Program-made: the position numbers and the translations under genes
In this document: piece after piece, positions 19,168-28,045 of the stretch
How positions within the stretch are numbered: position 1 is the first letter of the stretch
How the letters are laid out: every line of letters starts with the position of its first letter
The notes under the pieces: generated by a model
Seen by the model: the letters and a program-made list of their open reading frames with translations, nothing else
What the model was told of the DNA's origin: nothing
Database searches by the model: none
Source: a bacterium
GTDB taxonomy: Bacteria > Electryoneota > Electryoneia > Electryoneales > Electryoneaceae
DNA: 64,000 nt
Direction: 5' to 3'
NCBI GenBank assembly: GCA_020444425.1
Contig: JAHLLB010000026.1
Coordinates: 1-64,000 of the forward strand

Positions 19168-19389
19168 CTACCAGTTTGACGATGGCGCTGGATTCACTTT
19201 ACGCACATCCTTCGCCGATGGGCCTTTCGGGCCTTCAACGATCTCCAGCTCGACGTCTTCCCCCTCCGCCAAATCGCGGAATCCCGATCCCTCGATCGAC
19301 GAATAGTGGACAAATACATCCTGTCCGGTACCTACATCAATAAATCCGAACCCCTTTTTAGAGTCGAACCACTTCACCTTCCCTGTCAT
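19168..19389 (-). CDS. Cold-shock domain protein (CspA family)
   Basis: 73 residues, an OB-fold single-stranded RNA/DNA chaperone. [17 protein letters not shown] holds RNP-1 (KGFGFI) and VFVHYS is RNP-2. The start at 19389 is chosen over 19431 because the family starts at this Met and the sequence AGGGAGAAAG lies just upstream. The long leader (about 80-200 nt) is typical for csp mRNAs, whose leader can itself sense temperature; no structure was proven here. Confidence 0.95.
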   Translation of the reverse strand: MTGKVKWFDSKKGFGFIDVGTGQDVFVHYSSIEGSGFRDLAEGEDVELEIVEGPKGPSAKDVRKVNPAPSSNW

Positions 19390-19469
19390 TTCTTTCTCCC
19401 TGCCACGGCGGTCAATCTCATCCTGCGGCAAATCTGGTTAAACCGTCTTGACCTCATACAGCCGAGAGC

Positions 19470-19496
19470 AATATAGGCGAAAAGGATTACAATCAA
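19470..19496 (-). promoter_or_regulatory. Candidate sigma-70-type promoter of the cold-shock gene
   Basis: On the minus strand TTGATT and TATATT are separated by 15 bp, about 80 bp upstream of the ATG. The spacing is short, so this is a weak assignment. Confidence 0.35.
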
Positions 19497-19619
19497 GATC
19501 CATCTGCACAACTTTGTTAAATTTACACCATTACTCCAGAGACGGACGATTTCCGTATTCTCAAGGGGTGTGCCCGTGTTTTCAAGGGATTACAAATGGA
19601 CAAGCAGCCGGTACGGCCA

Positions 19620-20729
19620 TCACAGCATCATCGTCGCACGAGCGACTTCCGCCCCCTTCTCCGTCAATGTGATGACGCCGTCATCCTTCTCGATCAAGCG
19701 CCGAGCCTGCAGGTTCCGGCACGCCAGCTGCGCATAATCCGGTTCCCAGTTCAACGAAGCCGCCAGCCGATCCGACTGGCAGGTTTCCGTGCCCTTCTCC
19801 GTCCCCTGATGGTTCAACAGGTGAACGGCGAGCAGATTGCCCGCGAAGTCGGAACGTTGCTTCCGCCTCAGCCTCAGGGTTGAAAGCAGTCCGCGTCTCG
19901 GCGCGATAACCAACGCCAGCAGGAACAGGATTCCTCCGGCGACAACGATGCTTCCCGAGATCGACAGATCGAGCTGAATTGCCCCGGCAAAACCGAACAC
20001 AGCCGAGAGCACACCCGCAACCACGCCAATCACCAGCATCCACGACAACCTGTCCGTAAGCAGATACGACGTCGCCGCCGGCACGATCAGTAACGCGATC
20101 ACCAGCAGGCTACCCACCGTCTGGAACGCGGCCACCACGGTCAACGAGACCAGCGTCATCAACGCGTAGTGCATCGTCTTCGGCCGGAAGCCCTGCGCCT
20201 CCGCAAGTTCGGGATCAAATGTTGATACCTTCAGCTCCTTGTAGAACACCAGCACAAACAGCAGGTTAAGCAGCAGCATCCCACCGAGCAACCACGCCGA
20301 TCTCGGTCCCAGGTCCAGTCCGCCGAGCAGCAACCGGTCAAACGGGACAAACGCCAGTTCACCGCTGAGTACGGCGTCCGTGTCGAGGTGCACATTCCCT
20401 GCGTAGCGGCTGATCATGATCACCGCCAGGCTGAACAACAACGGGAACACCAGCCCGATCGCAGTGTCGCCGTGAACCTTGCCCGTACGGTTCAGCATTT
20501 CGACCAGCGCAACGGTCAGAATCCCCGTCGCCGCCGCGCCCACGATCAACGCCGGATGGCTCAGGTCCTGCACCACGAGAAACGCGATCACGATGCCGAA
20601 CAGCACCGAGTGCGAGATCGCGTCGCTGAGCATAGCTGTGCGCCGCAAAACGAGGAATACGCCCGGGATCACGCTCGCCGTCGTCACCAGGATCGCGACA
20701 ATCAGGATTTCGAGGTAGGCAATGTCCAT
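19620..20729 (-). CDS. Metal ABC transporter permease with C-terminal winged-helix-like tail (second permease)
   Basis: 369 residues. The first about 280 residues form a ZnuB/MntB-type ABC-3 permease with eight or so membrane helices (for example LEILIVAILVTTASVIPGVF and SDAISHSVLFGIVIAFLV). Residues about 290-369 are soluble and look like a winged helix: ACRNLQARRLIEKDDGVITLTEKGAEVA has the recognition-helix and wing pattern seen in DtxR-type regulators. The ATG at 20729 shares its A with the TGA stop of the first permease, so translation is coupled; a TTG at 20732 is less likely. Last gene of the operon. Confidence 0.9.
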   Translation of the reverse strand: MDIAYLEILIVAILVTTASVIPGVFLVLRRTAMLSDAISHSVLFGIVIAFLVVQDLSHPALIVGAAATGILTVALVEMLNRTGKVHGDTAIGLVFPLLFSLAVIMISRYAGNVHLDTDAVLSGELAFVPFDRLLLGGLDLGPRSAWLLGGMLLLNLLFVLVFYKELKVSTFDPELAEAQGFRPKTMHYALMTLVSLTVVAAFQTVGSLLVIALLIVPAATSYLLTDRLSWMLVIGVVAGVLSAVFGFAGAIQLDLSISGSIVVAGGILFLLALVIAPRRGLLSTLRLRRKQRSDFAGNLLAVHLLNHQGTEKGTETCQSDRLAASLNWEPDYAQLACRNLQARRLIEKDDGVITLTEKGAEVARATMML

Positions 20730-21838
20730 CAATGCATCTCCTTCAGCATTAACTGACGTGCCTTGTCCTCACCATCCTCCGTCAGCGACCAAAGATCCGT
20801 ACCGCTCGCCTGAACCCAGCCGCGTGATTGCAGCGATTGCAGCGCCTTGCGGGCACGTTCGCCCATCATCACCTCAATCGCACTGGTCTCATGCGGGTGA
20901 CGGGCCGAGCCGTGCTGCGCCGCGAGTTGGTACAGGTTAACCAGTGCCGTTTCCACCGCGAAGCTGCGCCGCTGTGCATAGCGTCTGCGCCAGTCCCAGA
21001 CCAGCCCACGCTCAGGCGCGAGAAACAGCGACAGCACCACAAACACGCTGACCACGACAATGATCGTCGGGCCGGTCGGCAAATGGCTGACGCTGGAGCT
21101 GATGATCGTCCCGATTGCACCCGCGACCGCGCCGAACAACGCCGACAGCAGAACCATCTTCGACAGCTTGTCGGTCCACTGACGCGCCGCTGCGGCAGGC
21201 GCGAGCAGCATCGCACTCATCAGCACCACGCCGACCATCTGCAACCCGAGCACGATCGAAACCACAATCAGCCCGGTCAGCAAGATGTCGAGCCGGCGTA
21301 CCGGCAACCCCAGCGTTTGCGCATACTCCGGGTTGAACGACAGCAGCTTGAATTCCTTCCAGAACAGGATCAACATGATCAGGATGACCACCGCGAGCAC
21401 GCTCATCAGGATCACGTCTTCCCGCATCAACGCCGCCGCCTGACCGAACAGGAACCGGTCGAGGCCGGCCTTGTGTTCAATCGGCTGACGTTGTACCCAC
21501 GACATCAGCACAATACCGAGGCCGAAGAATATCGATAGCGATATGCCCAGCGCGGCGTCCTCACGAATCCGTGTCTGCCGCAAAATCAGCAGAATCAGCA
21601 GCGTTGCCAGCCAACCCGTCAACGCCGCGCCGAGAAGCAGCACAAGTGACGTTTTCGTCCCGGTCAACACAAACGCGAGCACGATCCCAGGCAACGTCGA
21701 GTGCGCGACAGCGTCCCCGAGCAACGCCTGGCGGCGGAGCACGGCGAAGCTGCCCAGCGCACCGCTGGTCGCCCCGAGAATCGCGGAACCGAGGATCACC
21801 GTCCGCAGGGTGTAATCGCTGAACCAATCCAGCAGCAT
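20729..21838 (-). CDS. Metal ABC transporter permease with C-terminal winged-helix-like tail (first permease)
   Basis: 369 residues, same architecture and exactly the same length as its downstream partner. ABC-3 permease helices (LRTVILGSAILGATSGALGSF, then LLGDAVAHSTLPGIVLAFVL) extend to about residue 285. The tail ARKALQSLQSRGWVQASGTDLWSLTEDGEDKARQL again resembles a winged helix. The start at 21838 overlaps the stop of the ATPase gene by one base (TGATG). The two permeases likely form a heterodimeric pore. Metal-permease/regulator fusions are known, for example chlamydial YtgCR, in which a DtxR-like domain is released from the permease. Confidence 0.9.
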   Translation of the reverse strand: MLLDWFSDYTLRTVILGSAILGATSGALGSFAVLRRQALLGDAVAHSTLPGIVLAFVLTGTKTSLVLLLGAALTGWLATLLILLILRQTRIREDAALGISLSIFFGLGIVLMSWVQRQPIEHKAGLDRFLFGQAAALMREDVILMSVLAVVILIMLILFWKEFKLLSFNPEYAQTLGLPVRRLDILLTGLIVVSIVLGLQMVGVVLMSAMLLAPAAAARQWTDKLSKMVLLSALFGAVAGAIGTIISSSVSHLPTGPTIIVVVSVFVVLSLFLAPERGLVWDWRRRYAQRRSFAVETALVNLYQLAAQHGSARHPHETSAIEVMMGERARKALQSLQSRGWVQASGTDLWSLTEDGEDKARQLMLKEMH

Positions 21839-22710
21839 CACCCTTCGCCCCCTCCCCAGCTTTCCCACGGGGGCAGATCACGTGCGCTAGACTGTAACGC
21901 GGCGGCATCCTCTCCAAGACGGTACCGCTGCATGTCCTCAATGAAGCTGATCTTGCCGCCGTACGACTGCCGCAGCAACTCGCCAGTAAACACCTCTCCC
22001 ACTGGACCGCTCGCGATCGCGCGCACGTTCAACAGCAACGCCCAATCGAAATACTCCTCCACCGTCTGCAGGTCATGATGCACCACGATGACCGTCTTTC
22101 CGGCGTCCTTGATCTCCTGCAAAATGGCGATGATCGCCCGCTCTGTCGTCGCATCGACGCCCTGGAACGGTTCATCCATGAAATAGATATCCGCATCCTG
22201 CAACAAGGCACGCGCGAGAAAAACCCGCTGCTGCTGCCCGCCGGAAAGCTGGCTGATCTGACGCGTGGCGAAATTCTCCATCCCGACCCGTGCCAACGCC
22301 CCCATCGCTGCCGTCCGATCCGCCTTTCCGGGACGTTTGAACCAGCCGATCTTGCCGTACACGCCCATCGTCACCACGTCAAGCACCGTTGTCGGAAAAT
22401 CCCAGTCGACGCTGCCCCGTTGCGGAACGTAGCCGACACGTTTCTGCACCTTCGCGTACGGCTGGCCGAGAATCTGCACCTTCCCAGCCGCAGGCGGAAT
22501 CAAGCCGAGCAACGACTTGAGAAGCGTCGTCTTGCCCGCACCGTTCGGCCCGAGAATCGCCATCAGCACGCCGGTTGGAACGTTCAGGTCCACGTCCCAC
22601 AGCACCGGTTTGCTGCGATAGGCGACAGTCAAGTCGTTTACCTCAACGGCCAGCGGCGCATTCAGGTCAGGCTTGCTCGCTGTTTGCTGAACCGTAGCTT
22701 CGGTCATCAT
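21838..22710 (-). CDS. Metal ABC transporter ATP-binding protein (ZnuC/MntA-type)
   Basis: 290 residues. Walker A GPNGAGKTT, Q-loop VPQRGSVDWDFP (typical of the Mn/Zn/Fe importer subfamily), signature LSGGQQQR, Walker B IYFMDEPF and H-loop VVHHDL are all present. It powers import through the two permeases encoded downstream. The start ATG at 22710 overlaps the TGA of the binding-protein gene by 4 bp. The acidic/aromatic 30-residue C-terminal extension is not conserved-looking. Confidence 0.93.
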   Translation of the reverse strand: MMTEATVQQTASKPDLNAPLAVEVNDLTVAYRSKPVLWDVDLNVPTGVLMAILGPNGAGKTTLLKSLLGLIPPAAGKVQILGQPYAKVQKRVGYVPQRGSVDWDFPTTVLDVVTMGVYGKIGWFKRPGKADRTAAMGALARVGMENFATRQISQLSGGQQQRVFLARALLQDADIYFMDEPFQGVDATTERAIIAILQEIKDAGKTVIVVHHDLQTVEEYFDWALLLNVRAIASGPVGEVFTGELLRQSYGGKISFIEDMQRYRLGEDAAALQSSARDLPPWESWGGGEG

Positions 22711-23723
22711 TCGCTCTCTGTTGATACGGTTGCCGAATCCGGCATCAGACTGCTGACAATCGTTCTGACGTTGTGACGCACCATGCCGAGATACGTTCCC
22801 TCCGGAGTGCCCGGCAAGCCCATGGCGTCACTGAACAGCGTTCCGCCAATCTTTACTTGCTTGTCCCGCGCACGCACCGCCGCCTGTACCGCCTCAATCG
22901 CCTTCGAGGATACCGAGGATTCGACGAAAATCGCCGGGATGTCTCGTTCCGCAATCAAGTCCGCGATTCGACGCATGTCGCCCGCGCCCGCCTCACTGAC
23001 GGTGCTGATCCCCTGCAGGCCATGCACCTCAAAGCCATACGCATCCGCGAAGTAGGCGAACGCGTCGTGCGCCGTGATCAACGCCCGACGCCTTTCCGGC
23101 ACCACCGACAGCGTGTCCCGGATCCATGCGTCCAGGCTTGCCAGAGAATCACGGAAGGCCGACGCGTTCAGGCGATAATCGGCCTCATGGGCCGGATCAA
23201 TCTCGACAAACGCCTCCTCCGTGGCATCGACAACATGCCGCCAACGGCTGACATCGAACCACACATGCGGATCGTAGGTCGAAGATCCCGGCGACGCATG
23301 CAGACGCAAATCCTCCGGGATGCGTTCGGCGACGGCGTAGATGTGCTTGCTCTGCTCCACCGCCTCAAGCACACGGTCGAGCTTCCCCTCCAGGTGCAAC
23401 CCGTTGTACAGGATCACGTCGGCGTGACGCATCCTTGCGACGTCACCCGCGCTCGCGTTGTACAAGTGCGGGTCGGTACCCGGACCCATCAACGCCACCA
23501 CACTGACATGCTCTCCGCCAACGTGCAGCGCCGCGTCAGCAATCATCGCCGTCGTCGCGACAACCTTGAGGCTCGCATCTGCACGGAATTCCGCACCCGG
23601 ATCGTCACTGCAGCCCGCAAGCACCACGGTCAGCAGGATCATCGCGAACACGGAAAAGAGTCGTCGCAGCTTGCCGTCTACCGGATTGGCCCGGTCACGT
23701 AAACTGTTTGCGTTGTTTTCCAT
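22707..23723 (-). CDS. Metal-binding lipoprotein of ABC importer (TroA/MntC/PsaA-type)
   Basis: 338 residues. Lipoprotein signal with lipobox LAGC (about residue 40). The metal ligands expected of the cluster A-I family can be placed: His in TDPHLYNAS, His in YDPHVWFD, Glu in IFVESSVSSK and Asp in LFSDAMG. This His-His-Glu-Asp set, together with the absence of a His-rich loop, points to Mn or Fe rather than Zn. The start MENNANSL at 23723 is chosen over 23759, which would lie within the putative operator region. First gene of the operon. Confidence 0.9.
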   Translation of the reverse strand: MENNANSLRDRANPVDGKLRRLFSVFAMILLTVVLAGCSDDPGAEFRADASLKVVATTAMIADAALHVGGEHVSVVALMGPGTDPHLYNASAGDVARMRHADVILYNGLHLEGKLDRVLEAVEQSKHIYAVAERIPEDLRLHASPGSSTYDPHVWFDVSRWRHVVDATEEAFVEIDPAHEADYRLNASAFRDSLASLDAWIRDTLSVVPERRRALITAHDAFAYFADAYGFEVHGLQGISTVSEAGAGDMRRIADLIAERDIPAIFVESSVSSKAIEAVQAAVRARDKQVKIGGTLFSDAMGLPGTPEGTYLGMVRHNVRTIVSSLMPDSATVSTESE

Positions 23724-23733
23724 GGCTCTGAAG

Positions 23734-23782
23734 TTAGCACGGACTAATATCTGATGCAAGGTAGTTTGTTAGGGATAGCTAA
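23734..23782. promoter_or_regulatory. Paired operator-like palindromes TTAG-N6-CTAA in front of the metal importer
   Basis: Two sites of identical architecture: TTAGCACGGACTAA at 23734-23747 and TTAGGGATAGCTAA at 23769-23782, the latter extended by G and C to 16 bp. They lie 11 and 46 bp upstream of the importer start, 35 bp apart. The half-site resembles the TTAG/CTAA words of DtxR/MntR-family operators, although the spacing differs from the classic consensus. A third copy is at 53159-53172. Confidence 0.5.
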
Positions 23783-23866
23783 CTCCGCTAGATTTAACTA
23801 CGAGACGCCCCTCCCGGAGCGAGCTGGACGGGTAAGTCGACGAGAGCTACTCGTCTCGATCAGAGC

Positions 23867-24802
23867 TCAGGCACCGGGAATACCGCTTTCGGGGGGAACC
23901 ACAGCCTTGCGAGTTATCGGCGGCCTGAGGAAAATCATCACGACCGAAACGATCAGGATCGGAGAGCCAATCAGCAGGCCTTGAGATGGCGCTTCCTGGA
24001 AAAACACGATCGCCAGCAGGCTCGCCCCGACCGGTTCAATCACCAGCGCGATGTTCACCGGCAGCGCACTCAGGTGCTTCAGCGAGAAGTTGAACAGGCT
24101 GTGCCCGATCACCGTCGGCACCAGACCCAGCCCCAGCATCGCCAGCCACGATTCTTTCGGGAACGGACCCAGCGGCTCACCAAACGCGAGAGTCACGATC
24201 AGCAACCCGACCGCGGACAAACCGTACACCGGCACCAGGTAGCACGCCAGCTGCACACCAGGCGTGCCGTCCTCATGGTCAGGACGGGTCAGACGGGCCA
24301 TGAACAGGTACGCGCCCGCGAAGAACGCGCCGATCAACGCCAGGATATCACCGAAGATGTAGTCCCGTGAGATCGAGATATCGCCACCGAAAATGATCCC
24401 CGCGCCAATCACCGCCAGCGCCAGCGCGATCCAGTGCAAGCCAGTCAGCCGTTCTTTGAGGATGAAATGTGCCGCGACCGCGACCATCACGGGTTGCGTC
24501 AGGATCAGAAACACGGCGGATGCCACAGACGTGTACATCAACGAGCTGGTCCAGGTGGCGAAATGCAGGCAGAGGAAGATTCCAGCGAGGATCATGTACA
24601 CCCACTGCCGGCGGGTTGGCGGGATACGATCCCGGCGACGCCGTTTCATTAAATAAAACGGTGCCCAGAAAGTGGTTGCGACCAACATCCGGTAGAAGGC
24701 GATCGCCAGCGGTCCGGCCGGCTCCGACCAGCGGATGAAGATGGCCGCCCACGCATACGCGAGCGCCGCGAACAACGGGAGTGCACGAAGAAACGGGGAC
24801 AT
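23867..24802 (-). CDS. EamA-family (DMT superfamily) transporter
   Basis: 311 residues with about ten predicted membrane helices arranged as two EamA repeats (for example SPFLRALPLFAALAYAWAAI, AVFLILTQPVMVAVAAHFIL and LSALPVNIALVIEPVGASLLA). These are drug/metabolite exporters; substrate unknown. AGGAGC precedes the ATG. Same strand as, but about 140 bp upstream of, the metal importer, with the operator region between them, so probably a separate unit. Confidence 0.9.
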   Translation of the reverse strand: MSPFLRALPLFAALAYAWAAIFIRWSEPAGPLAIAFYRMLVATTFWAPFYLMKRRRRDRIPPTRRQWVYMILAGIFLCLHFATWTSSLMYTSVASAVFLILTQPVMVAVAAHFILKERLTGLHWIALALAVIGAGIIFGGDISISRDYIFGDILALIGAFFAGAYLFMARLTRPDHEDGTPGVQLACYLVPVYGLSAVGLLIVTLAFGEPLGPFPKESWLAMLGLGLVPTVIGHSLFNFSLKHLSALPVNIALVIEPVGASLLAIVFFQEAPSQGLLIGSPILIVSVVMIFLRPPITRKAVVPPESGIPGA

Positions 24803-24970
24803 ACGCTCCTGAAAGCTGACCTGCTCTCTATCGTTAAAACGTAAGGGATTTACAATGGCTGCGGGTAATTGTCTCCGCTCAACTGCGAGTCAGACGAAAC
24901 CCCCTGCGCGTTCATACGTATCCATGATATCATTCATGTGTGGAATCCAAAAAACTGTCGGGTCAACTGC

Positions 24971-25492
24971 ATGGGTCTTCAGAGTTCGGGACACCTTCCC
25001 CGCATCACAATCGTCGCTCTCACCCTGCAGGCGCTGCTGTTGCTGACAGCTTCAGCGGTCGCGCAGGACACCGCATCCGCCCCGGAACTGCAACCGGTGA
25101 ACGCGGATCAGGTGCTCGAGCTCGTTCGTGGACACGATGACGGACCGGTGCTGGTGAACATGTGGGCGACCTGGTGCAAGCCGTGCCGGGAAGAGATGCC
25201 GGACCTGCTGAAGCTGTATCAGGTCCACCGTGAGAACGGATTCAAGCTGCTCCTCGTATCCGCCGATTTCACCCGGCAGAAAGACAAAGCCGCCGAGTTT
25301 CTCGGGTCGCTGGGCGTGAATTTTCAGACGTACCTGAAAGACCAGAAAGACAACGAGTTCATCAACGCAATTGATCCCGACTGGTCGGGCGCGCTGCCGT
25401 TCAGCGTACTCTTCGCGAAGGATGGATCGGTCATCCGTACGTGGGAAGGCATGCTGACCTACGAAGAAGTCGATGACCTGTTAACCCGGTAG
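24971..25492 (+). CDS. Exported TlpA-like thioredoxin-fold protein
   Basis: 173 residues. A signal peptide (IVALTLQALLLLTASAVAQ) precedes a thioredoxin fold with the active-site motif WATWCKPC, the standard WCxxC arrangement of TlpA/ResA proteins that reduce periplasmic disulphides. The start MGLQSSGHL at 24971 is preferred; residues upstream (to 24869) have no support. It is 53 bp upstream of another thioredoxin-fold gene, with which it is probably cotranscribed. Confidence 0.9.
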   Translation: MGLQSSGHLPRITIVALTLQALLLLTASAVAQDTASAPELQPVNADQVLELVRGHDDGPVLVNMWATWCKPCREEMPDLLKLYQVHRENGFKLLLVSADFTRQKDKAAEFLGSLGVNFQTYLKDQKDNEFINAIDPDWSGALPFSVLFAKDGSVIRTWEGMLTYEEVDDLLTR

Positions 25493-25545
25493 TATCGATG
25501 CAACAACGAAGAAAGCAATACGATAACAAGCAACGGAGTTTTGTC

Positions 25546-26163
25546 ATGACCGCTCGCAATTGGAACGTACCTGTAGTTGTGCTGCTCGCCGCCCTCGTGC
25601 TGCCGAGTCTGGCCTTCGCTTCGGACGCCCTCAGCATCGGCGCGAAAATGCCGATGATGGACGCGAAGATGAAGAACGTGGACGGCGCCATGGTCTCGAT
25701 CGGTGAAGTCAAGGGTGACAAGGGGACCCTTGTCATCTTCACCTGTAACCACTGTCCGTACGTGAAGGCGTGGGAAGAACGCACCGTCGCGCTCGCCAAC
25801 AAGGCGACCAAGGACGGATACGGCGTCATCGCGATCAACGCCAACGACCCGACCGAATACAAGGATGACGGGTTTGATCACAACGTCAAGCGCGCGAAGA
25901 ACACCGGGATGATGTACCCGTACGTCGTCGACAGTGGATCGAAGCTGGCGAAAGCCTTCGGCGCGACTCGCACACCGGAATTCTTCCTCTTTGACGCTAA
26001 CGACGCCCTGATTTACCACGGTGCGCTGGACGACAACGCGCAGGACGCGTCCGCCGTCTCCGCGACCTACCTTCAGGACGCGATGACCGCGCACATGAGT
26101 GGCCAGCCGATGAAGATGGCAACCACCAAGTCCGTCGGCTGCTCCATCAAGTTCTACAAGTAA
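25546..26163 (+). CDS. Exported AhpC/TSA-like thioredoxin-family protein
   Basis: 205 residues. Signal peptide (VVVLLAALVLPSLAFA) at about residues 8-23, then a peroxiredoxin-like fold with CNHCPYVKAWE, a CxxC motif typical of this redoxin subgroup rather than of classical thioredoxins. A cis-Pro loop is seen in ATRTPEFFLFD. ACGGAG precedes the ATG at 25546. Likely periplasmic redox role, partner unknown. Ends with the shared terminator at 26210-26239. Confidence 0.9.
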   Translation: MTARNWNVPVVVLLAALVLPSLAFASDALSIGAKMPMMDAKMKNVDGAMVSIGEVKGDKGTLVIFTCNHCPYVKAWEERTVALANKATKDGYGVIAINANDPTEYKDDGFDHNVKRAKNTGMMYPYVVDSGSKLAKAFGATRTPEFFLFDANDALIYHGALDDNAQDASAVSATYLQDAMTAHMSGQPMKMATTKSVGCSIKFYK

Positions 26164-26209
26164 TCCGTACTCGTCCCTGTTGACACACCCACGGGACGCT
26201 GAGAATAGA

Positions 26210-26239
26210 AAAGCCGCCGGATTCATTTCCGGCGGCTTT
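26210..26239. terminator. Bidirectional Rho-independent terminator
   Basis: A perfect 12-bp stem, AAAGCCGCCGGA with TCCGGCGGCTTT and a 6-nt loop, between the convergent thioredoxin-family gene and rodZ. Confidence 0.8.
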
Positions 26240-26262
26240 GTTAACTCAAATCAAAGCGTTAC

Positions 26263-27261
26263 TCACAACTCCTGGTTCCCCGCCTGCGCTTCACGGACCC
26301 CGTTTCTGTCAATGGTCAACGTGACCACCCGGCCCCGCTGCCCAAGGTTGCGTAACCTCCGCCCGTTCAGCATCAACTCGACGCCATTCGTGTTGCCGAT
26401 CACCACACGGAACACCGAATCCGCGTCGAACACCCGCGTATTGCCGCTGCTGAGAATGGTGTCAAACACGTTGCTGGTGTCATGATCGGTGATCACCCGC
26501 ATATAGCACGGTTGCGTAACCTCCGCTGTCAATGTCAGCCTGTCCCCCGTCGCCGCTGGTGTGACTGCCGTTTCCTCGGGTTCACTCCGGGTCGTCTCAA
26601 CGGGTGCCTCGCGTTGATCGGCTGGCTGGTTGTTGCGCACCGATTCCGGTTCGCTGTCAGCAGTTCCCTCGTCTTCCGCCAGACTGTCCGCTGGCGTGGC
26701 GGTGGGATCGTCCGACATCTGGCTTTCCCGTACCACCTCCTCGAACGGAATCTCCTCCACATTCTGCGAACTGCCATCCCCGCCCGGCTTGATCAGGAAG
26801 AAGTACACGAGCAGGATCACGATTACCGCAATCAACGCGATGCCGCCGTACAACATAGGTTTGGTCAGGGTAAAACTGCTTCCAGAGGAACTGTCATCCG
26901 CGAGAGTGAACTTTGGTGAACGGGAGGAACCCGTATCGGGTTTCATCGAGAGGCGGGTACCGCCACCATCTCCGATGTTGATCGCCGGTTGCGGTGTCGG
27001 TGCGACGCCGACAATCCGGTCGTACCGGTCCAGCACCTCGCCGACATCCATCCCGACCGTCTGCGCGTACGTCCGCATGAACGCGCGCACGTAACTGCCG
27101 GGAAGGAAATCCCAATCACCCGCTTCCAGTTTCGACAGGTAATCCGGACTGATCTTCGTCCGCTCGGAGACCTTCATCAGGTCCATGTCCTTGTACTCGC
27201 GCGCGGCGATCAAATCCTTGCAAAAATCCTGTCTCGACTCCTGGAACTTCGGTTCAGCCAT
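26263..27261 (-). CDS. RodZ-like helix-turn-helix membrane protein with DUF4115 domain
   Basis: 332 residues. Residues about 10-75 are an Xre-like HTH (DLMKVSERTKISPDYLSKLE) as in RodZ, the cell-shape protein that links MreB to the membrane. A single membrane helix lies near residues 145-165 (GIALIAVIVILLVYFFLI). An acidic, Thr/Ser-rich linker follows, and the C-terminal about 85 residues (LTAEVTQPCYMRVITDHD onward) match the DUF4115 pattern. No mreB is in the window. It is 42 bp downstream of maf on the same strand, so the two may be cotranscribed. Confidence 0.85.
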   Translation of the reverse strand: MAEPKFQESRQDFCKDLIAAREYKDMDLMKVSERTKISPDYLSKLEAGDWDFLPGSYVRAFMRTYAQTVGMDVGEVLDRYDRIVGVAPTPQPAINIGDGGGTRLSMKPDTGSSRSPKFTLADDSSSGSSFTLTKPMLYGGIALIAVIVILLVYFFLIKPGGDGSSQNVEEIPFEEVVRESQMSDDPTATPADSLAEDEGTADSEPESVRNNQPADQREAPVETTRSEPEETAVTPAATGDRLTLTAEVTQPCYMRVITDHDTSNVFDTILSSGNTRVFDADSVFRVVIGNTNGVELMLNGRRLRNLGQRGRVVTLTIDRNGVREAQAGNQEL

Positions 27262-27303
27262 GAATGGCGTCCTCTCTCCCGGTCGTCCACGTGGTGCATG
27301 CCG

Positions 27304-27879
27304 TTAGATCAGTTTTCCTGCCGCTTCCATCACGCGAGAAATCGGCAATCCGACAACGTTAAAATAACATCCTTCGATCCGCTCAACAAAGGCGCCTGCC
27401 GCTCCCTGGATGCCATAAGCGCCAGCCTTGTCCAACGCGTGACCTGTCGCGATGTACTCCTTCAACTCATCATCGGACACATCCCGCATCCAGACCTTAG
27501 TCGTTTCAACTCCATCCACGGTCTGGTTCGATTCGCGTAAATGTAACACCCAGGACGTAAGTACTTTGTGGTCCCTGCCACGTAAAGAGCGCAACAGTTC
27601 CAGCGCGTGATCCTCGGATTCCGGTTTCCCGAGGCTGCTTCCGTCAAGGATGACCATCGTATCCGCCGCCAGCACAAAGCCCGTTTTCGCAGCCGGCTGG
27701 ATCGCGGCCAGCTTGCGATGCGAGTTGGCGAGACACAGCGATTCCGGCTCCGCACCGTTCTCAAGTTCGTCAACATTCGCGGGACGCACCACCGGCTCGA
27801 TCCCCACCTGCCGGAGAATCGACAGTCTCCGAGGAGAGGCAGAGGCAAGCGTCCACGGGTGTTTCTTCAACAACATCAT
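27304..27879 (-). CDS. maf: Maf-family nucleotide pyrophosphatase
   Basis: 191 residues. Maf proteins hydrolyse non-canonical or dTTP/UTP nucleotides to monophosphates. The signature SASPRRLSILRQVGI is at the N-terminus, VLAADTMVILDG holds the catalytic Asp, and DKAGAYGIQGAAGAFVERI is the conserved C-terminal segment. The GAYGIQG form fits the dTTP/UTP-preferring subgroup (YhdE). Two adjacent ATGs (27879 and 27876) are possible starts. Transcribed divergently from the PGA operon. Confidence 0.92.
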   Translation of the reverse strand: MMLLKKHPWTLASASPRRLSILRQVGIEPVVRPANVDELENGAEPESLCLANSHRKLAAIQPAAKTGFVLAADTMVILDGSSLGKPESEDHALELLRSLRGRDHKVLTSWVLHLRESNQTVDGVETTKVWMRDVSDDELKEYIATGHALDKAGAYGIQGAAGAFVERIEGCYFNVVGLPISRVMEAAGKLI

Positions 27880-28045
27880 CGTATTACGGCTCCGCTCTTC
27901 CTGCTTTCGGGTTCAATTCTCGTTATTATCCGGCGCAGGGAATGTCGGGGGCACACCTTGCGTTTTTGGGTTCTGCTCCCGATCTTTAGAGTCATTCTGC
28001 ATCCCTGCTGTGAGACGGGGAAACTCGCACGAGGCCACTGGGGTC

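Noticed and set aside
27650-28045. Extension of the pgsB frame upstream
   Set aside because: Antisense to maf; PgsB family starts at 28046.
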